A stretch of DNA of 64,000 nt, taken from NCBI GenBank assembly GCA_002778195.1, contig PCDI01000004.1:2436418-2500417 (forward strand), written 5' to 3'. This document shows, one piece after another, positions 41,576 through 53,419 of this stretch. Within the stretch, counting starts at the first letter, position 1. Each line of letters opens with the position of its first letter. Below the pieces are notes generated by a model. That model ran no database searches and was not told the origin of the DNA. It saw only the letters and a program-made list of their open reading frames with translations. The translations under genes and the position numbers were made by a program. Source of the DNA: Raffaelea ambrosiae. Taxonomy: Eukaryota > Ascomycota > Sordariomycetes > Ophiostomatales > Ophiostomataceae.

Positions 41576-42239
41576 GGAGACGAGATTCGTGTGTTTCTTC
41601 TGTTTTGGTGTCTTTCTCGGTGTATATTGATTTTTATTTTATTTTTTGTTTTTGTGAATTTTGCCAGCGAAACCGACTCGTGAGACAAGGAAACGGGCGA
41701 ACTTGGAAGGGGAAGAGTCGCCAAATGAGGGGAACAGCATCCCATTCTTTACCTGCTCACATGACGTCTCAAAGACGTGGTGCCAGGGACAGCGGAGGAT
41801 GTGAGGGCCGCCTGGCCGGCCTCTGTCTGCCGGAGTGGTGTGTGTGAAGGGGACCTCTGGCTCGCTCTTGACAGGCGTCTCAGGCGTTTTCTGTGGATAA
41901 CGGCTTGCTCAAAAAGGCGGCTAGCTCCGTCGTCCCTTTCCCTATCCAGGAACCACCACCATCACCCCTCCCTTGCTTCACGGGCCGTTAGCCTCTCTCT
42001 CGACCCCGCTGACAGCCCCCCCCCCCGGTATGAGGAAGACAGCAGTGGTAGCAGTGGCGGCAAAGGAGACTGTGGAAAAACAGAGGGTCTGCGGACTAAA
42101 ATGGGACCTGCCCTACCGCAGTGGGGGATAACCCGTGGCCGAGGGGGCTGCGGGTCGTTCCTTCCTCATGAGCATCACAGGCTTCCGCCTAGGTATCGTG
42201 TCCCCTGAGCCAAGTTTTCTGCGTCCCTGCAAACCCACG
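41576..42239. promoter_or_regulatory. Divergent promoter of two methyltransferase genes
   Basis: It contains a T-rich leader on the LaeA-like side (41620-41660) and a CT-rich region with a C10 run near 42018. No gene or clear operator is seen. Confidence 0.5.
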
Positions 42240-43875
42240 ATGGCTCTTCCTACGCACCGGGCGGTCCAGGACCTCGTCCGCGAGCTGGCCGAGGCCGCTG
42301 CGGCCTATTCTGATGCGCCGGATCTCGACGGCTACATGAGCCGGGTCCAGGTACTCACCAAGGCGAAGCAGCTCACGCGATCGCTGATTGCGCCCGAGCA
42401 AATCCCAAACTACCACGGGTTGAATGTGTGTTCTGCTCGTCTTTTTTTTTTCCTTTTTTGGAATTTTGGAAATACATAAAGTTCTCCTGCTGACAGCCGG
42501 CCAAGATGGCCGAGGTGGTCGCCATTCGCACGTTCATCAAGCTCAAGGTGTTGGACTCCATCCCCCGGGAGGGTTCCATCTCGCTGGAAGAGCTGTCGGC
42601 GAAGACAGGCGCGCAGGATTCGCTCTTAGGTGAAACACCGACTTTTGTTTGATTGTTTGATTGTTTGCATTTCCCCTGGGAACTCGCCGCTGACAGACTC
42701 TTAAAAAAAACCAGAACGTCAAGCAAGAATCCTAGGTAAGCTCAATACAGGAAGGACCCTTCTGGTCAGCTCTTAGCTCACCCACTCCAGTGGCGTCCGG
42801 GTTCCTGGACCAGACACGACCAGACGGCGGCGACTACAAGCACACCAAGTTCTCGCTGGCGTATCTCCTGGACAAGCCCAGTCCAGGACACCTGTTTCTT
42901 GCCATGTGCGTTCTCTCTCTCTCTCTCTCTCTCTCTCCGCCTCCCCGGGGACTCGGGCATTGCCACCGCACACGCACACTCACACGCACACTCCAGGTAC
43001 GACGATTGGTTCAAGCACATGCACAACTTTGACGACTACCTCGCGGCGCGCGGTCAGCTCGAGCACGCCCGCGAGCCCGACGACCCGCTGCGCAACCCCT
43101 ACACGTACTACCACAAGCAGGACGGCACGCCCGTGTGGGCGATCATGGCCCAGGACCCGGAGCGCATCCAGGCCTTCCAGACCGGCATGGCCGGCCTCGA
43201 CGTCGCCATCCCCGTGGTGGGCCACTTCGACTTTGGCCGGCTCGCCAACACCGCCGAGGAAGCCACACAGGGAACCGTCGAGCTCGTCGACGTGGGCGGC
43301 GGGCACGGCGTGACCTTGAAGCAAATTCTGGCGACGCACCCGGCGTTGTCGCCGCAGAGCTGCGTGCTGCAGGAACGGCCAGACGTCATCGAAATGGCCC
43401 GCGCGAGCAAGATCTTGCCGGAAGGAACACAATTCCAGGCACACGACTTTATGACAGAGCAGCCCATCAAGGGTGGGTTTCTTCTTCTTCTTCTTCTTGT
43501 TTTTCTTCTCGTCCTTGTGTGTTTCCCCCCTCTCCTGCTCTGCTAACAACCCCAGGCGCCAAGGCTTACTTTATGCGCATGATCCTCCACGACTACGCCG
43601 ACGCCGTCGGTGTCGAGATCCTCAGCAAGCTCGTCGTCAGCATGTCTCCCACATCCCGCGTCCTCGTCTGCGAGATGGTGCTGCCCACACGCGTCGGCGA
43701 GGCCGACTTCCCCGCCGCCGTCCTGGACCAGGCCGTCATGACCATGGGCGGCAAAGAGCGCACTGAGGCCGGCTTCCGCAAGCTGTTCGAAGCCGCCGGA
43801 CTCGAGCTGGTGCACGTCTGGCGCGTGCCGGGCGTGCCGGGTGCGTGCGTCGAGGGCAGGCTCAAGGCCGCGTAG
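42240..43875 (+). CDS. SAM-dependent O-methyltransferase (OMT_2, COMT-like)
   Basis: Six exons: 42240-42425, 42497-42629, 42715-42735, 42791-42905, 42997-43472 and 43556-43875; 416 residues. Exon 3 is only 21 bases. The N-terminal dimerisation/winged-helix part (MAEVVAIRTFIKLKVLD, FLDQT, HLFLAMYDDWF) precedes the catalytic domain with VDVGGGHGVTLKQIL (SAM motif I) and MILHDYADA, whose His is the usual general base. This is the class of fungal small-molecule O-methyltransferases that modify hydroxyls of polyketides and phenolics. The intron before exon 5 holds a CT microsatellite (42912-42935). Substrate unknown. Confidence 0.88.
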
Positions 43876-44220
43876 CCCAAATCGTCCTGTGTGGTGGATG
43901 GCAAACGTCTAATACTCTGTCGAATATGTTTTCTCCTCCAGACGGGGGGGCACCGATCTCGTTTTTTTGTCCTCTCCAGCTGCACAAACTACAACTCGTA
44001 TATACGCAGCTATGTCTACGCTTCTGTCTTGGCTGAAGTGCCTCCGGGAAGTCATGGCCACCCTGTGCTGTGTGCCTGCTCCGCGTAGTGTGCAACTCCA
44101 CCGTCATTGCCAATCCTGAACAGGTCGCAGCAAAAGCGTCGCTTTACAGCACTGCACAATATCATTGGTTTCTCTGGCTGTAATAGCCATCCCAGTCGAA
44201 TGTCATCCGTCAGAGTGCCC
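43876..44220. other. Convergent intergenic region
   Basis: Three-prime regions of the O-methyltransferase and the CorA-like gene. No gene seen. Confidence 0.6.
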
Positions 44221-47200
44221 CTACACATTGTCAGATGCATCTTCTGCATTGTCTCCGTCCTGGATGCCGACGTTCTCCTCCCCCGCCGGCCCCGTGGCCA
44301 CGCCGTTTCTCTTCCTCTCTTTCTCCTTGAAAGCTGACAGCTCTTTGACAAGCCTATTCATATCGAGCTGTTCTCGCATCTTGTCTCGTGTGGCCTTCAT
44401 GGGCCGCATGCTCTCCAGCGGATACATGAAGCGGCTGATGGACGTGCCGTCGTATTCTCGTGCGTCCTCTTCGCCGCCGGGCAAAAAAAAGCGGATTCGG
44501 TCTGCGGAAAGAAAAGAAACTGTTAATGGATTTGGTAATGACGGTAATAGGTTAGAGAGATCAGAGAATGGCAAAATGGGAGTGACTCACTCCACAAACA
44601 CACCGCTACATCCACCACATTGAAGACGGCAACCTGCATTGTCCATGACATGATAAAGAAGGGTATCGCCAGCAGGCCAACGACAATGTGCAGCACGGCA
44701 TGCAGCGGACTGGCCGTCCTGCCGGCCAGGGCGCAGACGGCCCGCTCGACACAGCGAGCGGGCATCTCCACGGACACATAGGCCAGCCAGAAGAGCAGGT
44801 GCCACGAGCGGCCGCCTGGCTTCCCACTAGGTACCCGGGGCTGGTGATTGTGGAGGATGTCCTTTGCGGTGGCGCCGGTGGCAACTCGGTCCCAGATTAG
44901 TCTATCGCTGCCGGCCGCAAGGGCCGCCCCAAGAACTCCCTCCTCCTCCTCCAGGTCTCCCAGTCTGCCCTCCTTCTTGGCAGCACGTCTTCTTGCCCAC
45001 CTGTATCGTCCACGCGGACCCAGAAGCAGACTGCGCTGCATCGTTTCGCGGCCCCTCTGGCTGATGAAGCTGGAGATGTTCTCGACCAGGCCCGCCAGCA
45101 CCTGGGCATTGACCAGGGCCACCACCGTCACCACCAAGGCCACCACGGCGCAAACAACCATGCTGACGAGCACAGAGCGCACTGGCCCAGAATCAGACAT
45201 GCTGAAAATACTGGCTGCAAACCCCAGCGGCAAAAAGACAACGGTCACGTAGGTGAAGAAGCGGATGTTCTCCGCACCCCGAAGACTGAGGTCGTCGCGG
45301 ATCTGGTCTTGCGTGTGGCCCAGCCAGGTGTTGAGACTGTGCACCTTTGCCTTTTCTCGTCGCAGGTCGCGCAATTTGCGTCCAATGGCCGCCTGCAGGT
45401 TGGTGATGGTGCCGCGATACTTGAGCTCGTCGTTTCTCGTCCACCGCGGCTGTTCTTGGCCACGGTCCTTCTCGCGATTCAGCCACTTGTCAATCACGTT
45501 GGACTGCACGCTCTCGATCTCGTCCTCGACCGTCTGCAGCATCTGCTGGAACTGCTGCCACTGGATGCTGGACGAGAAATAGTCGTCGCTGTTGAGCACC
45601 GAGATGGCCACGGCGCCCTGGCGCACGCCCAGCTCATCGCGGATGGTGTGCAGCAGCTCGCGCGTGCTGGCCACCAGCTGGCTCAGCATCAGCTCAAACA
45701 GGTGCAGCTCGAGCACTTTGCGCTGGCGCCACGACCGGTTTGTTGGCAGCATGTCGAATGGAAGGTTGATCTGCTTCAAGTCGGTCGCGCACGCCCATCT
45801 CCACTCATCGCTGCCAGCGACGTGTGGGATGTATTGGATAAAATGGCACGTCCAGTACCGGTCAAAGATGTCTCCAATGAAGCGGAAGCCCATTGCTGCG
45901 CGGGTCAGACGGAACGTCCGCCCTTTGGAGCCCCCAATCCGATACGTATCGATGCTCGGTTGTGGTATCCCGCTGATCCCACCAGGCCCCTCCTTGCCTG
46001 GGTGGTCACCATCACACAACATCTGGTAGAAGCTCAGATGCACCTCGGTCTCCCAGGTATTGAGAACACGGTTGGTGGTATCGAAAAAGTGCATATCGTA
46101 CGTGGCGTGGCGATCAAAGAACAGGGATATCGGAAGCTTCTCATCTTGGGGGCTGGTCAGGTGGCAGATCAATGCAACCAAAGGGGAGCCACGTTCCAGC
46201 CAAATGAGCCGCTTTTTTGCTTCCTCTGCAGTCCTTGGCCGGTTGAGATGGTTCCACAGTCCAATTTCCGTTGATAGTCTCGTCTTTCCCAGAACTTTGG
46301 GCCCGTTGCCTGTGGATTCGGCTTTTTTTCTTAGACGTCTGTCGTCCCGTTGGTCTCTGTTTCGTCTTCCGGTGTGTTTCCCTTTGGGTGTATCTTCGAC
46401 AAAACCAACCAGATTTGCGTTGTCGAACTCGAACTTTGTTTCCGGGCGTACAGTACTGGATATGCTCATGGTCGAGGCGTCAGTGTCTGTTCTTAACAGT
46501 TTGGGGAGCCTTCGGCTTTGGATTCGGTATTTATAGCTGGCTTCAAGAATGACATTGCCGGTGTTGCCGTCAGCGTCCCCGGTAAACACTTGCTGGATCT
46601 GCTCCAGTACATCTTCACTTCGCAAGGTTGGGCGCCAGACAAGAAAGCTTGGGTAATTGTATATCCATTCTTCGCTCATTTCCACGATGCTGCTAGAATC
46701 GATCAGATTATTGAACGGGAGGTGTTTCTTGAATGTCACCCGTCTCTGCCGGGTATACGTTAGATCGTCTGGCCGGATTCGGACAGTCATTTGGTCGTTA
46801 CGGACAGGATGGCTTTTGTCGTGACCATGGTCATGTCCCCCGTCACTTAGGGGCGCCTGGAGGACAACTTTGCCGATGGTCTCGCTCGCAGCGTTGGCGA
46901 CGGCAATATTGTGCCCGTCATAGCCACTGTGACCACCTTGCCACCCCTTGTGCCGGGATTTGGTAAGAGTTCTCTGGATCTTCCGCGCCTCGGTGAATAG
47001 CACATACGAGACTTCAAAGCCAGCGTGGAAATAGAAGTCGCGGTCAAGTTCGTCGTAGAAGAGGACAGGCTCTTTGGTGGTTTCGTCCAACTGTCCAGGG
47101 AAGAAAGCGTCATTACCAGCACTGCCAAAGAGCGTGGCCAGACTTCGAGTCAAAAGGTATTCCGGATCACTTTTTGTCATGTGAAGGTCATTGCTGCTCA

Positions 47201-49740
47201 TGATGATGGCCAGAGCATAGCGAATGGCATTGTCCCAGGCTGCCACTTGGTTTTCGTCGTAATGGCGCTGAGCATCGATCGTGTTCTGCCAGAGGTTGCG
47301 CGATGCGTTGAAGAAATCCCTGTTTTTTTCGTAGAAGAAGGACGTGCTCCTTGCGTTGAACAGAAAGCGAGTCTCGCGAGCCGATCGGATCAGAGCCAGC
47401 ATGCGCGTACCGGCATCGTTGTCCGTGGTGAAACGTCGTAGCATCTCTCGTTGCACGTCGCGTGGAGAAAGACGATCAACGCCGCTTCCCGTGGTCTCTT
47501 CCGAAAAAAAGCCATCAATAGCATCATCCACACCCTCCATGTCTTCAAGTGTAGAGTCGAGATCAGACATAGCTTCTAGTGTCGCCCAAATCCACATGTG
47601 GTCGTCCAGGCGAAACACGTGGACTCCCCTGTCTTTCCTGTCGGGCCAAGCAAACGCCTTGCGATGTTCGCGTTTCAATAGATCTTTCTTCCAGGACCTG
47701 TCGAGTTTTCGCAGAGAACGCACAATGCTGGCACAGTCAAGAGCACTTTTGTCCTTGAAATACCTCACATAATCGATCATCTTCAACAGATGGAAAGGTG
47801 TGTCGGTCAGCGAATCGTCTGCTAGCCACCACATGTCGTCTGTTTTGTGCATGAGCTTTCCAGACAAATTGTAGTTTGGGCCAAATGTATCGTTGGCTGT
47901 CTTCTCCAGCTCCAATAGCCACTTAACATGTCCGCGACAGACGTTGTAAATGCGTGCTTCCAAGTCCTCCACATATTCTGAACGTGGCACGGTCAACAAT
48001 CTTTTGTAGATTTCCACAAGAAATCGGAATGCAAAGCTGCAGGTATGAATGTGTGAGAATTTTAAGCACTCGAAAGAAAATGAAAAAAAAAATCCCCGAA
48101 AGAACAGAGACACTGGCAGCGGAAATGAGAAAGAGGACGGGGGATGAGAGTCAATGAGAATCGACTTACAAGCTGGAAGTCGTATTGACACGATGAGTTG
48201 AAATATCTCCACATGTAAGCACTACTGGAGCAACTGACTTGAGATCATCTCTCACTGGCCCCGGTACAGAAGCCGATGCCTCGCTTTCTAAAGTCGTTTC
48301 CAATTCTTTAGTTTGGAGGCGACTTGAGATAGCACAGACGTTGAGGATCTGCTCAAGCTTGACACGCGTCGCGTACTCGATGTGGGCAGCCACATTTCTA
48401 AATGGAATACCCTCCGGGTCAGGAAGAGGGCCATTCTTCTGTCCGTGTTCGCTATTGTCTTCCGAGACTGGTTCCACGTTGTAATCCCCGTCGTGATCAC
48501 TAGAACCGCCCCCGGCCTCTTCGGTATGGTCGTCCCTGAGTTGGTCCGACTCTTGGTCTGTTTGGGCGCTTCTTCCTTCTGCTGGATCAATAGTTGAGAG
48601 GACCAGGTTTGGATCGAACGGCTCATTGTGCAGAAACGAGTCGAGGTCTGTCATCTCAGCAGGAATGACAAACTCCTTCCATGGCAATGGCGATCCAGGC
48701 AGGTATAGCATGCGGTATGCAGAGGTAATTTGCACCGTTCCAGATGCCGGCAATTCATACTGCCACCTTCCTTCCAAAGAAGCGTCGAATTTTTGAGCCT
48801 TTCCGTTTATGAACACAGTAGCCACGATGCCCACAAGGCCCCCAGGCTCTGGTTTTGGCGTGGGCATAACCTTGTTGTCGCCCTTGTTCTTGCTGTCGCC
48901 TCGGTTGTCTTTGCTGCTGTTCTCACTTTTGCTATCATCATCACCGCGATCATCTTCATCGTTCTCCTCATCATCGGCATTGTTGTCGCTGCTCTCGGCT
49001 GTCCTGAGCGGAAGCGTGGCGACGAGGCTGTACCCAAAAGGCCCCAAGGAGATATTGCAAGAATCAGAAGTTTTGCTGCGTTCTGTGTAGTCGTCGGCTT
49101 CTCTAATGTAAAAATCCTTCAGAAAATGAAGGCCAAAAGACTCAATTTGAGATGTTGTGTTCTTGATCGTGGATTGCTGCACGAACGTGCCGTCGCGAAC
49201 AACAGATTGCACTGTTATATCAGAGTTTCCAGTGGAGTAGCGGATGTGTGGCCAGCGATAATGAACAAGTCCTACTTCGGGCATCAATCTGTACATGATC
49301 TTGTGTTGTATCGATAGATCGTACGAAGTACTGGCTAAGCTGCTGAAGAACAGCGACATCTTCTGAAGATTGGCGACACGGGCCCTGGCCTTCCACGGCC
49401 CTTCCGCCGAAGCGTGATCTGCCACGAACATGCCTGCACGCCCATTGTCGACAGTCAGGTACCGTCCGAACTGAAGAATTCTGCCGTATCCGTTGATGCT
49501 GGCCGTCATTTCTCCATCTCCAAGCGAGATGGGGGCAGTTCTGTTGCCCGGTCTGTGCCACGTCTTGACCTTGTCTGGATGTCGGCTGGCATAGTCGCCA
49601 GTGGTTTCGCCGTTGTTGCCACTGTTTTCAGAGTCACGACGATTGACCAGTAACTGGACATTTCCTACTGTCAGGTCTGTGGCATCCCACAGTTGACTAT
49701 GGTCTTCAAGACCCCTGGAGGATTCGTGTTGCGAACTCAT
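44221..49740 (-). CDS. Very large CorA-like membrane protein
   Basis: Three exons: 48170-49740, 44591-48036 and 44221-44501; about 1765 residues. The first 520 residues form a hydrophilic domain beginning near LWDATDLTVGNVQLLVNR, with an Asp/Glu/Ser/Lys-rich disordered loop. A second large soluble region has RLIWLERGSPLVALICHLTS and a long helical stalk before the pore-type pair of helices, FFTYVTVVFLPLGFAASIFS and a following Val-rich helix. This helix pair and stalk resemble CorA Mg2+ channels, but the loop reads SMSDSGP instead of the GMN signature, so ion conduction is doubtful. A further hydrophobic region (about 44600-44820) could add two helices. Fungal genomes carry many such CorA-like proteins of unknown role. 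Third-position bias is weak. Confidence 0.85.
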
Positions 49741-50656
49741 GGCGTGTGTTCGCTATTGTTGGTTGTACTGCATGGTTTGCAAGAGCGCGTTGGGCGACGC
49801 AAAAAAAGCTTGGATGGGGGGAGGCTGTCTAGTCATATTTATTTTTTCTTGAGGTTGCATTGCATATTTGAAAGGTGTCAGCCGCAGCTTACAGGCCTGC
49901 ACCTGCCAAGAAACGACAGCCTCGTGGGAATATTAGCTAGAATTACGGAGTCAGAAAGGAAGGCGCAGGCAACCAGGGTGCCGTCTGCTGACCACCTTTT
50001 CCAAAGTGGGTCCGTAGGAAAGAGAAAGTGACTGTTCTTGAAATAAAAAAGGAAAGAACGGGCGGGGGTAATAAAGACAGCAAAATCTAGAGGACAGAAC
50101 GAGGGGGCTAACAAACCTTACGTTTGGATATGAGGACAACGTAGTATCAGGAGGCATCCGTGGACTGTTACAACGCGGCATAATCAGCTTGCTCGTGAAT
50201 CTGAGTTTATGTCACTTTAAGACATATAGGCAAAGGCTGGGGGGCCGCTTGCCATGACTGGTCACCAAAGACGGCTCGCAACTGTAGGCTGGCAAGGTGC
50301 ACAGAGCATTTTGTAATTCGCATGGACAACCACGAAGTTCGACCTGGCAAGCATGAAGATGTTTGCATGATGAAATCGCTCTCCGTCTTGTCCTTAGATC
50401 TTTCTAGCATCAGCGCAGGCATTGCTTGTGCACACGCTCTCCTGAAAGAATTCGCCTATCGCATTGTGTTTTGAGGAAAAAAAGAAGAAAACTATCAAAT
50501 AAAAGCAAGACTTGCGTGTAAATCATTGTCCCAACCCCATATTTCGTCGCGTATGTTGTTTTGTCATCCTTTTCCTTTTCCTTGCCAGATTCTTGAGTTT
50601 TGTCCTTAAAGGGGCTGTCTCCTCCTATTCACTTCTGTCTATTAGATCCCCCTTTT
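49741..50656. other. Intergenic region
   Basis: Upstream of the CorA-like gene and downstream of the serine dehydratase. No gene or repeat of note; A/T-rich near 50460-50520. Confidence 0.6.
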
Positions 50657-52891
50657 CTAACAGTCCGGCACGCTGACCGGGATGTTCAGCGACACACTCG
50701 TCGCCAGCCCGCTCAGGCTCGTCTCCTTGAACTCGTTCCGCATGCCCTTGGCCGTCAGCCGCATCGCCTGGATGGCGTCGTCCAGGCTGACCTTTTGCGT
50801 GCCCGGATCGCTGCTCAGCGCCAGGTTCGCACTCGACACCGCCTTGATCGCGCCCAGCGCGTTCCGCTCAATGCACGGCGCCTGCACCAGCCCGCCGATT
50901 GGGTCGCACGTCAGCCCCAGGTTGTGCTCAATGCCAATCTCGGCCGCCTGCTCAATCGTCTCGATGCTGGCGCCCATGCACGCCGCAAACGCGCCCGCCG
51001 CCATCGAGCACGCCACGCCCACCTCCGCCATGCACCCGCCCTCGGCCGCCGAGATGGTCGCGCCGCGCTTGTACAGCATGCCAATCGCGGCGGCCGTCAG
51101 CAGAAACGTGCAAATGTCGCGGTCCGGGTCGTCGCTGATAAACTCGACAATGTACTTGAGCACGGCCGGGATGATGCCGGCCGCGCCGTTGGTCGGCGCC
51201 GTCACAATGCGGCCACCGGCAGCGTTGGTCTCGTTGACGGCAATGGCATAGACGGTCAAATAGTCCATGGCCGGGAACGCAGTGCGCCGCGGCGGTGACG
51301 GCGTAATGGGGTGGTCGAGGGCGCCGTGGATGCGCGGGATGGGCCGCTTGGCCAGGCTCCGGCCCGTGGGCAGGGATGCCAGGTTGGTGCCCGACGAGGG
51401 CTTGTTGTCGTCGACCTGGGCGCGCGTGTGCGACGAGTACAGGCCACGGGTCAGCCGGCGGTACAGAGCGGGCGCGCGGCGGTGCATCTTGAGCGAGCCC
51501 GGCAGGACGGTGTCCAGCGGCGCCTGGACGCTCTCGAGGATGCTGTTGTCCATGACTTGCCAGATGCGGAACAGCTTCTGGTAGATGGCGTCGTCGGAGT
51601 AGCCGTGGCTCTTTTCGTTCTCGTAGACCAGCTGGGCAATGGTCAGGTTGTGTCGACGGCACAGCGACAGCAGGCTGGCGGCATCGCGGAACGGGTAGCG
51701 CGGCTGCGGGCCAGACGAGGAGCTCTCTCGGTCGTCTGCGGTCTGCGTGCCGACGACGGCAGTGGGGCCGTCTGCAGTGGCGACGGACAAATTGCCTGCA
51801 GCACTGGCCGCTTCTGATCCGGGCGTAGGCAGCAAAGACGGGTCCGCATCGCCGCTCTGCATCGGCTTCACTTCGGCACCCGTCCGGCGGTCGCCTGCCG
51901 CATCCGACCGCCGCGTTTCCTTGTAGAACATGTTCTCGGCCAAGTCGGCCGGATGCTTTTGCTCTTTCGTTTCGGCAACAGCGCGGTCCGACGGATCTGT
52001 CTGCTCGGCAGCTCTGCCCTGGGGGAACGGATTGATCGACAGGGCACCGTTGACGACAAAGCCACCGCCGACGCTAAACATATCGTTGCGGGCCAGCACG
52101 TACCCGTCGGCGTCGAAGACGGTGAAGCGCATGCCATTGCTGTGCAGCGGCAGCTTGCGGCCCCATTCCCAGACGAAGTCGCGTTCGTAGTCGAAATTGA
52201 TCTCTTTGCCCCCCTGGGTGTCGGCCAGGCCCTTTCCCAGCACGAGCTTGCCGGTCTCTTTGATCGCCTTGAAACGAGCTGGCACGTAGGCTGTGTCGAC
52301 GGTCTCGACGTCTGCACCTTCCAGTCCCAACAGCAGCGCCGACGGCGTCATGTGGCCCTCGCCGGTCAGCGCAAGGCTGCCGTAGATGGACACGCGGATC
52401 CTGTGCACGCGCTGGAGCAGGTCAGCCTCGGCAAGGTCGACCATGAAGATGTTGCCCGCACGCATGGGCCCGACGGTGTGGGACGAGGACGGGCCGATGC
52501 CGATGGAGAAGAGGTCGAACGTGGAGATGACGGCGTGTTCATTGGCGGCCTCGTTGTACGTGCCCGTCTGTTCGCCATCGTTGTCGCCGTCTGTTTGGGC
52601 CGTCATCTCAAAGGTCACGGCATCGTCGTCGTCGTCGTCGATGGGTTTCTCGGCCAGGCCGCTGTTGCTGCTGAGCTGCCGGGTTGTCGTGGTGAAGCTT
52701 CGGGTTTGGCGAGAGGACGCGGGCTGTAGAAAACGCGGTGAAGGTGTGTTGACCGCTCCTGTGCAGAGCCCAGTTCCGAGGCGGTCGAGCTCTGCGACTC
52801 GTTCCAAGGTTGCCCGAGAAGGGAAACAACGTCGATGACGTCGCCCAGCAAGCAGCGCCAGCTGCTGGAACCGGGCGCAGCGCATGGTCAC
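50657..52891 (-). CDS. Iron-sulfur L-serine dehydratase, single-chain
   Basis: Single exon, 744 residues (738 from M3). A basic, acid-poor N-terminus (residues 1-75) looks like a mitochondrial presequence. The beta domain starts near residue 121 with STFDLFSIGIGPSSSHTVGP; the alpha domain lies in the C-terminal 310 residues with APTNGAAGIIPAVL. Cysteines C620, C662 and C673 keep the 42- and 11-residue spacing of the [4Fe-4S] ligands in bacterial type 2 enzymes, and the protein ends in a cysteine, C744. The reaction is serine to pyruvate and ammonia. A linker of about 130 residues between the domains, rich in Ala, Ser and Asp, is longer than in bacteria. The family is bacterial-type; whether fungi acquired it by transfer cannot be judged here. 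Confidence 0.9.
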   Translation of the reverse strand: MTMRCARFQQLALLAGRRHRRCFPSRATLERVAELDRLGTGLCTGAVNTPSPRFLQPASSRQTRSFTTTTRQLSSNSGLAEKPIDDDDDDAVTFEMTAQTDGDNDGEQTGTYNEAANEHAVISTFDLFSIGIGPSSSHTVGPMRAGNIFMVDLAEADLLQRVHRIRVSIYGSLALTGEGHMTPSALLLGLEGADVETVDTAYVPARFKAIKETGKLVLGKGLADTQGGKEINFDYERDFVWEWGRKLPLHSNGMRFTVFDADGYVLARNDMFSVGGGFVVNGALSINPFPQGRAAEQTDPSDRAVAETKEQKHPADLAENMFYKETRRSDAAGDRRTGAEVKPMQSGDADPSLLPTPGSEAASAAGNLSVATADGPTAVVGTQTADDRESSSSGPQPRYPFRDAASLLSLCRRHNLTIAQLVYENEKSHGYSDDAIYQKLFRIWQVMDNSILESVQAPLDTVLPGSLKMHRRAPALYRRLTRGLYSSHTRAQVDDNKPSSGTNLASLPTGRSLAKRPIPRIHGALDHPITPSPPRRTAFPAMDYLTVYAIAVNETNAAGGRIVTAPTNGAAGIIPAVLKYIVEFISDDPDRDICTFLLTAAAIGMLYKRGATISAAEGGCMAEVGVACSMAAGAFAACMGASIETIEQAAEIGIEHNLGLTCDPIGGLVQAPCIERNALGAIKAVSSANLALSSDPGTQKVSLDDAIQAMRLTAKGMRNEFKETSLSGLATSVSLNIPVSVPDC

Positions 52892-53419
52892 TTTAGGATG
52901 TTGATATGAAGCATAGGGAAGAATGAAGAAGAAAAAAAGGAGAAAGGGGTCTTACGCCGCAAGAATGAAACCCCCAGGAACAAACAAGATAAAAGATAAA
53001 AATAAACCAGGCCGCACAAAAGATCCAACAGCTCAGCCCTTTCGGCAGTTATCTTTTGGGGGGTCTTATCACTCCAGGGCGCACACGGTGTGGCCGCTGT
53101 TTGGCTACAAGAGGCAGGCCTACCGGAAAGGGCAAGTGCGAATTGGCCTATCATCAGCGCTGATTGGCAATTTGAGAAGCTACCCCTCGCCGTCCTTATT
53201 CACGTGCTGACACCGGTGACTCTTCTGTTGCAATGTCTTGGAATGTTCGTATTATTGGTGCAACTACTTTGTGTGTCTGTTCGTGTTGCGTAGGATCGAA
53301 GGCGCTGAATTGCAGCACCCAAATCCCCCGAAGTCCACTGCCATTTTAAATAAACGAGCAAGTCCTTTTTTTTTTTTTTTTTACACTTTCACTAATACGT
53401 CTGGCTCCATCACCGCCGC
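52892..53419. other. Intergenic region
   Basis: Upstream of the serine dehydratase and downstream of the SDR gene (both minus). It contains a 17-base T run near 53376; no gene. Confidence 0.6.
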
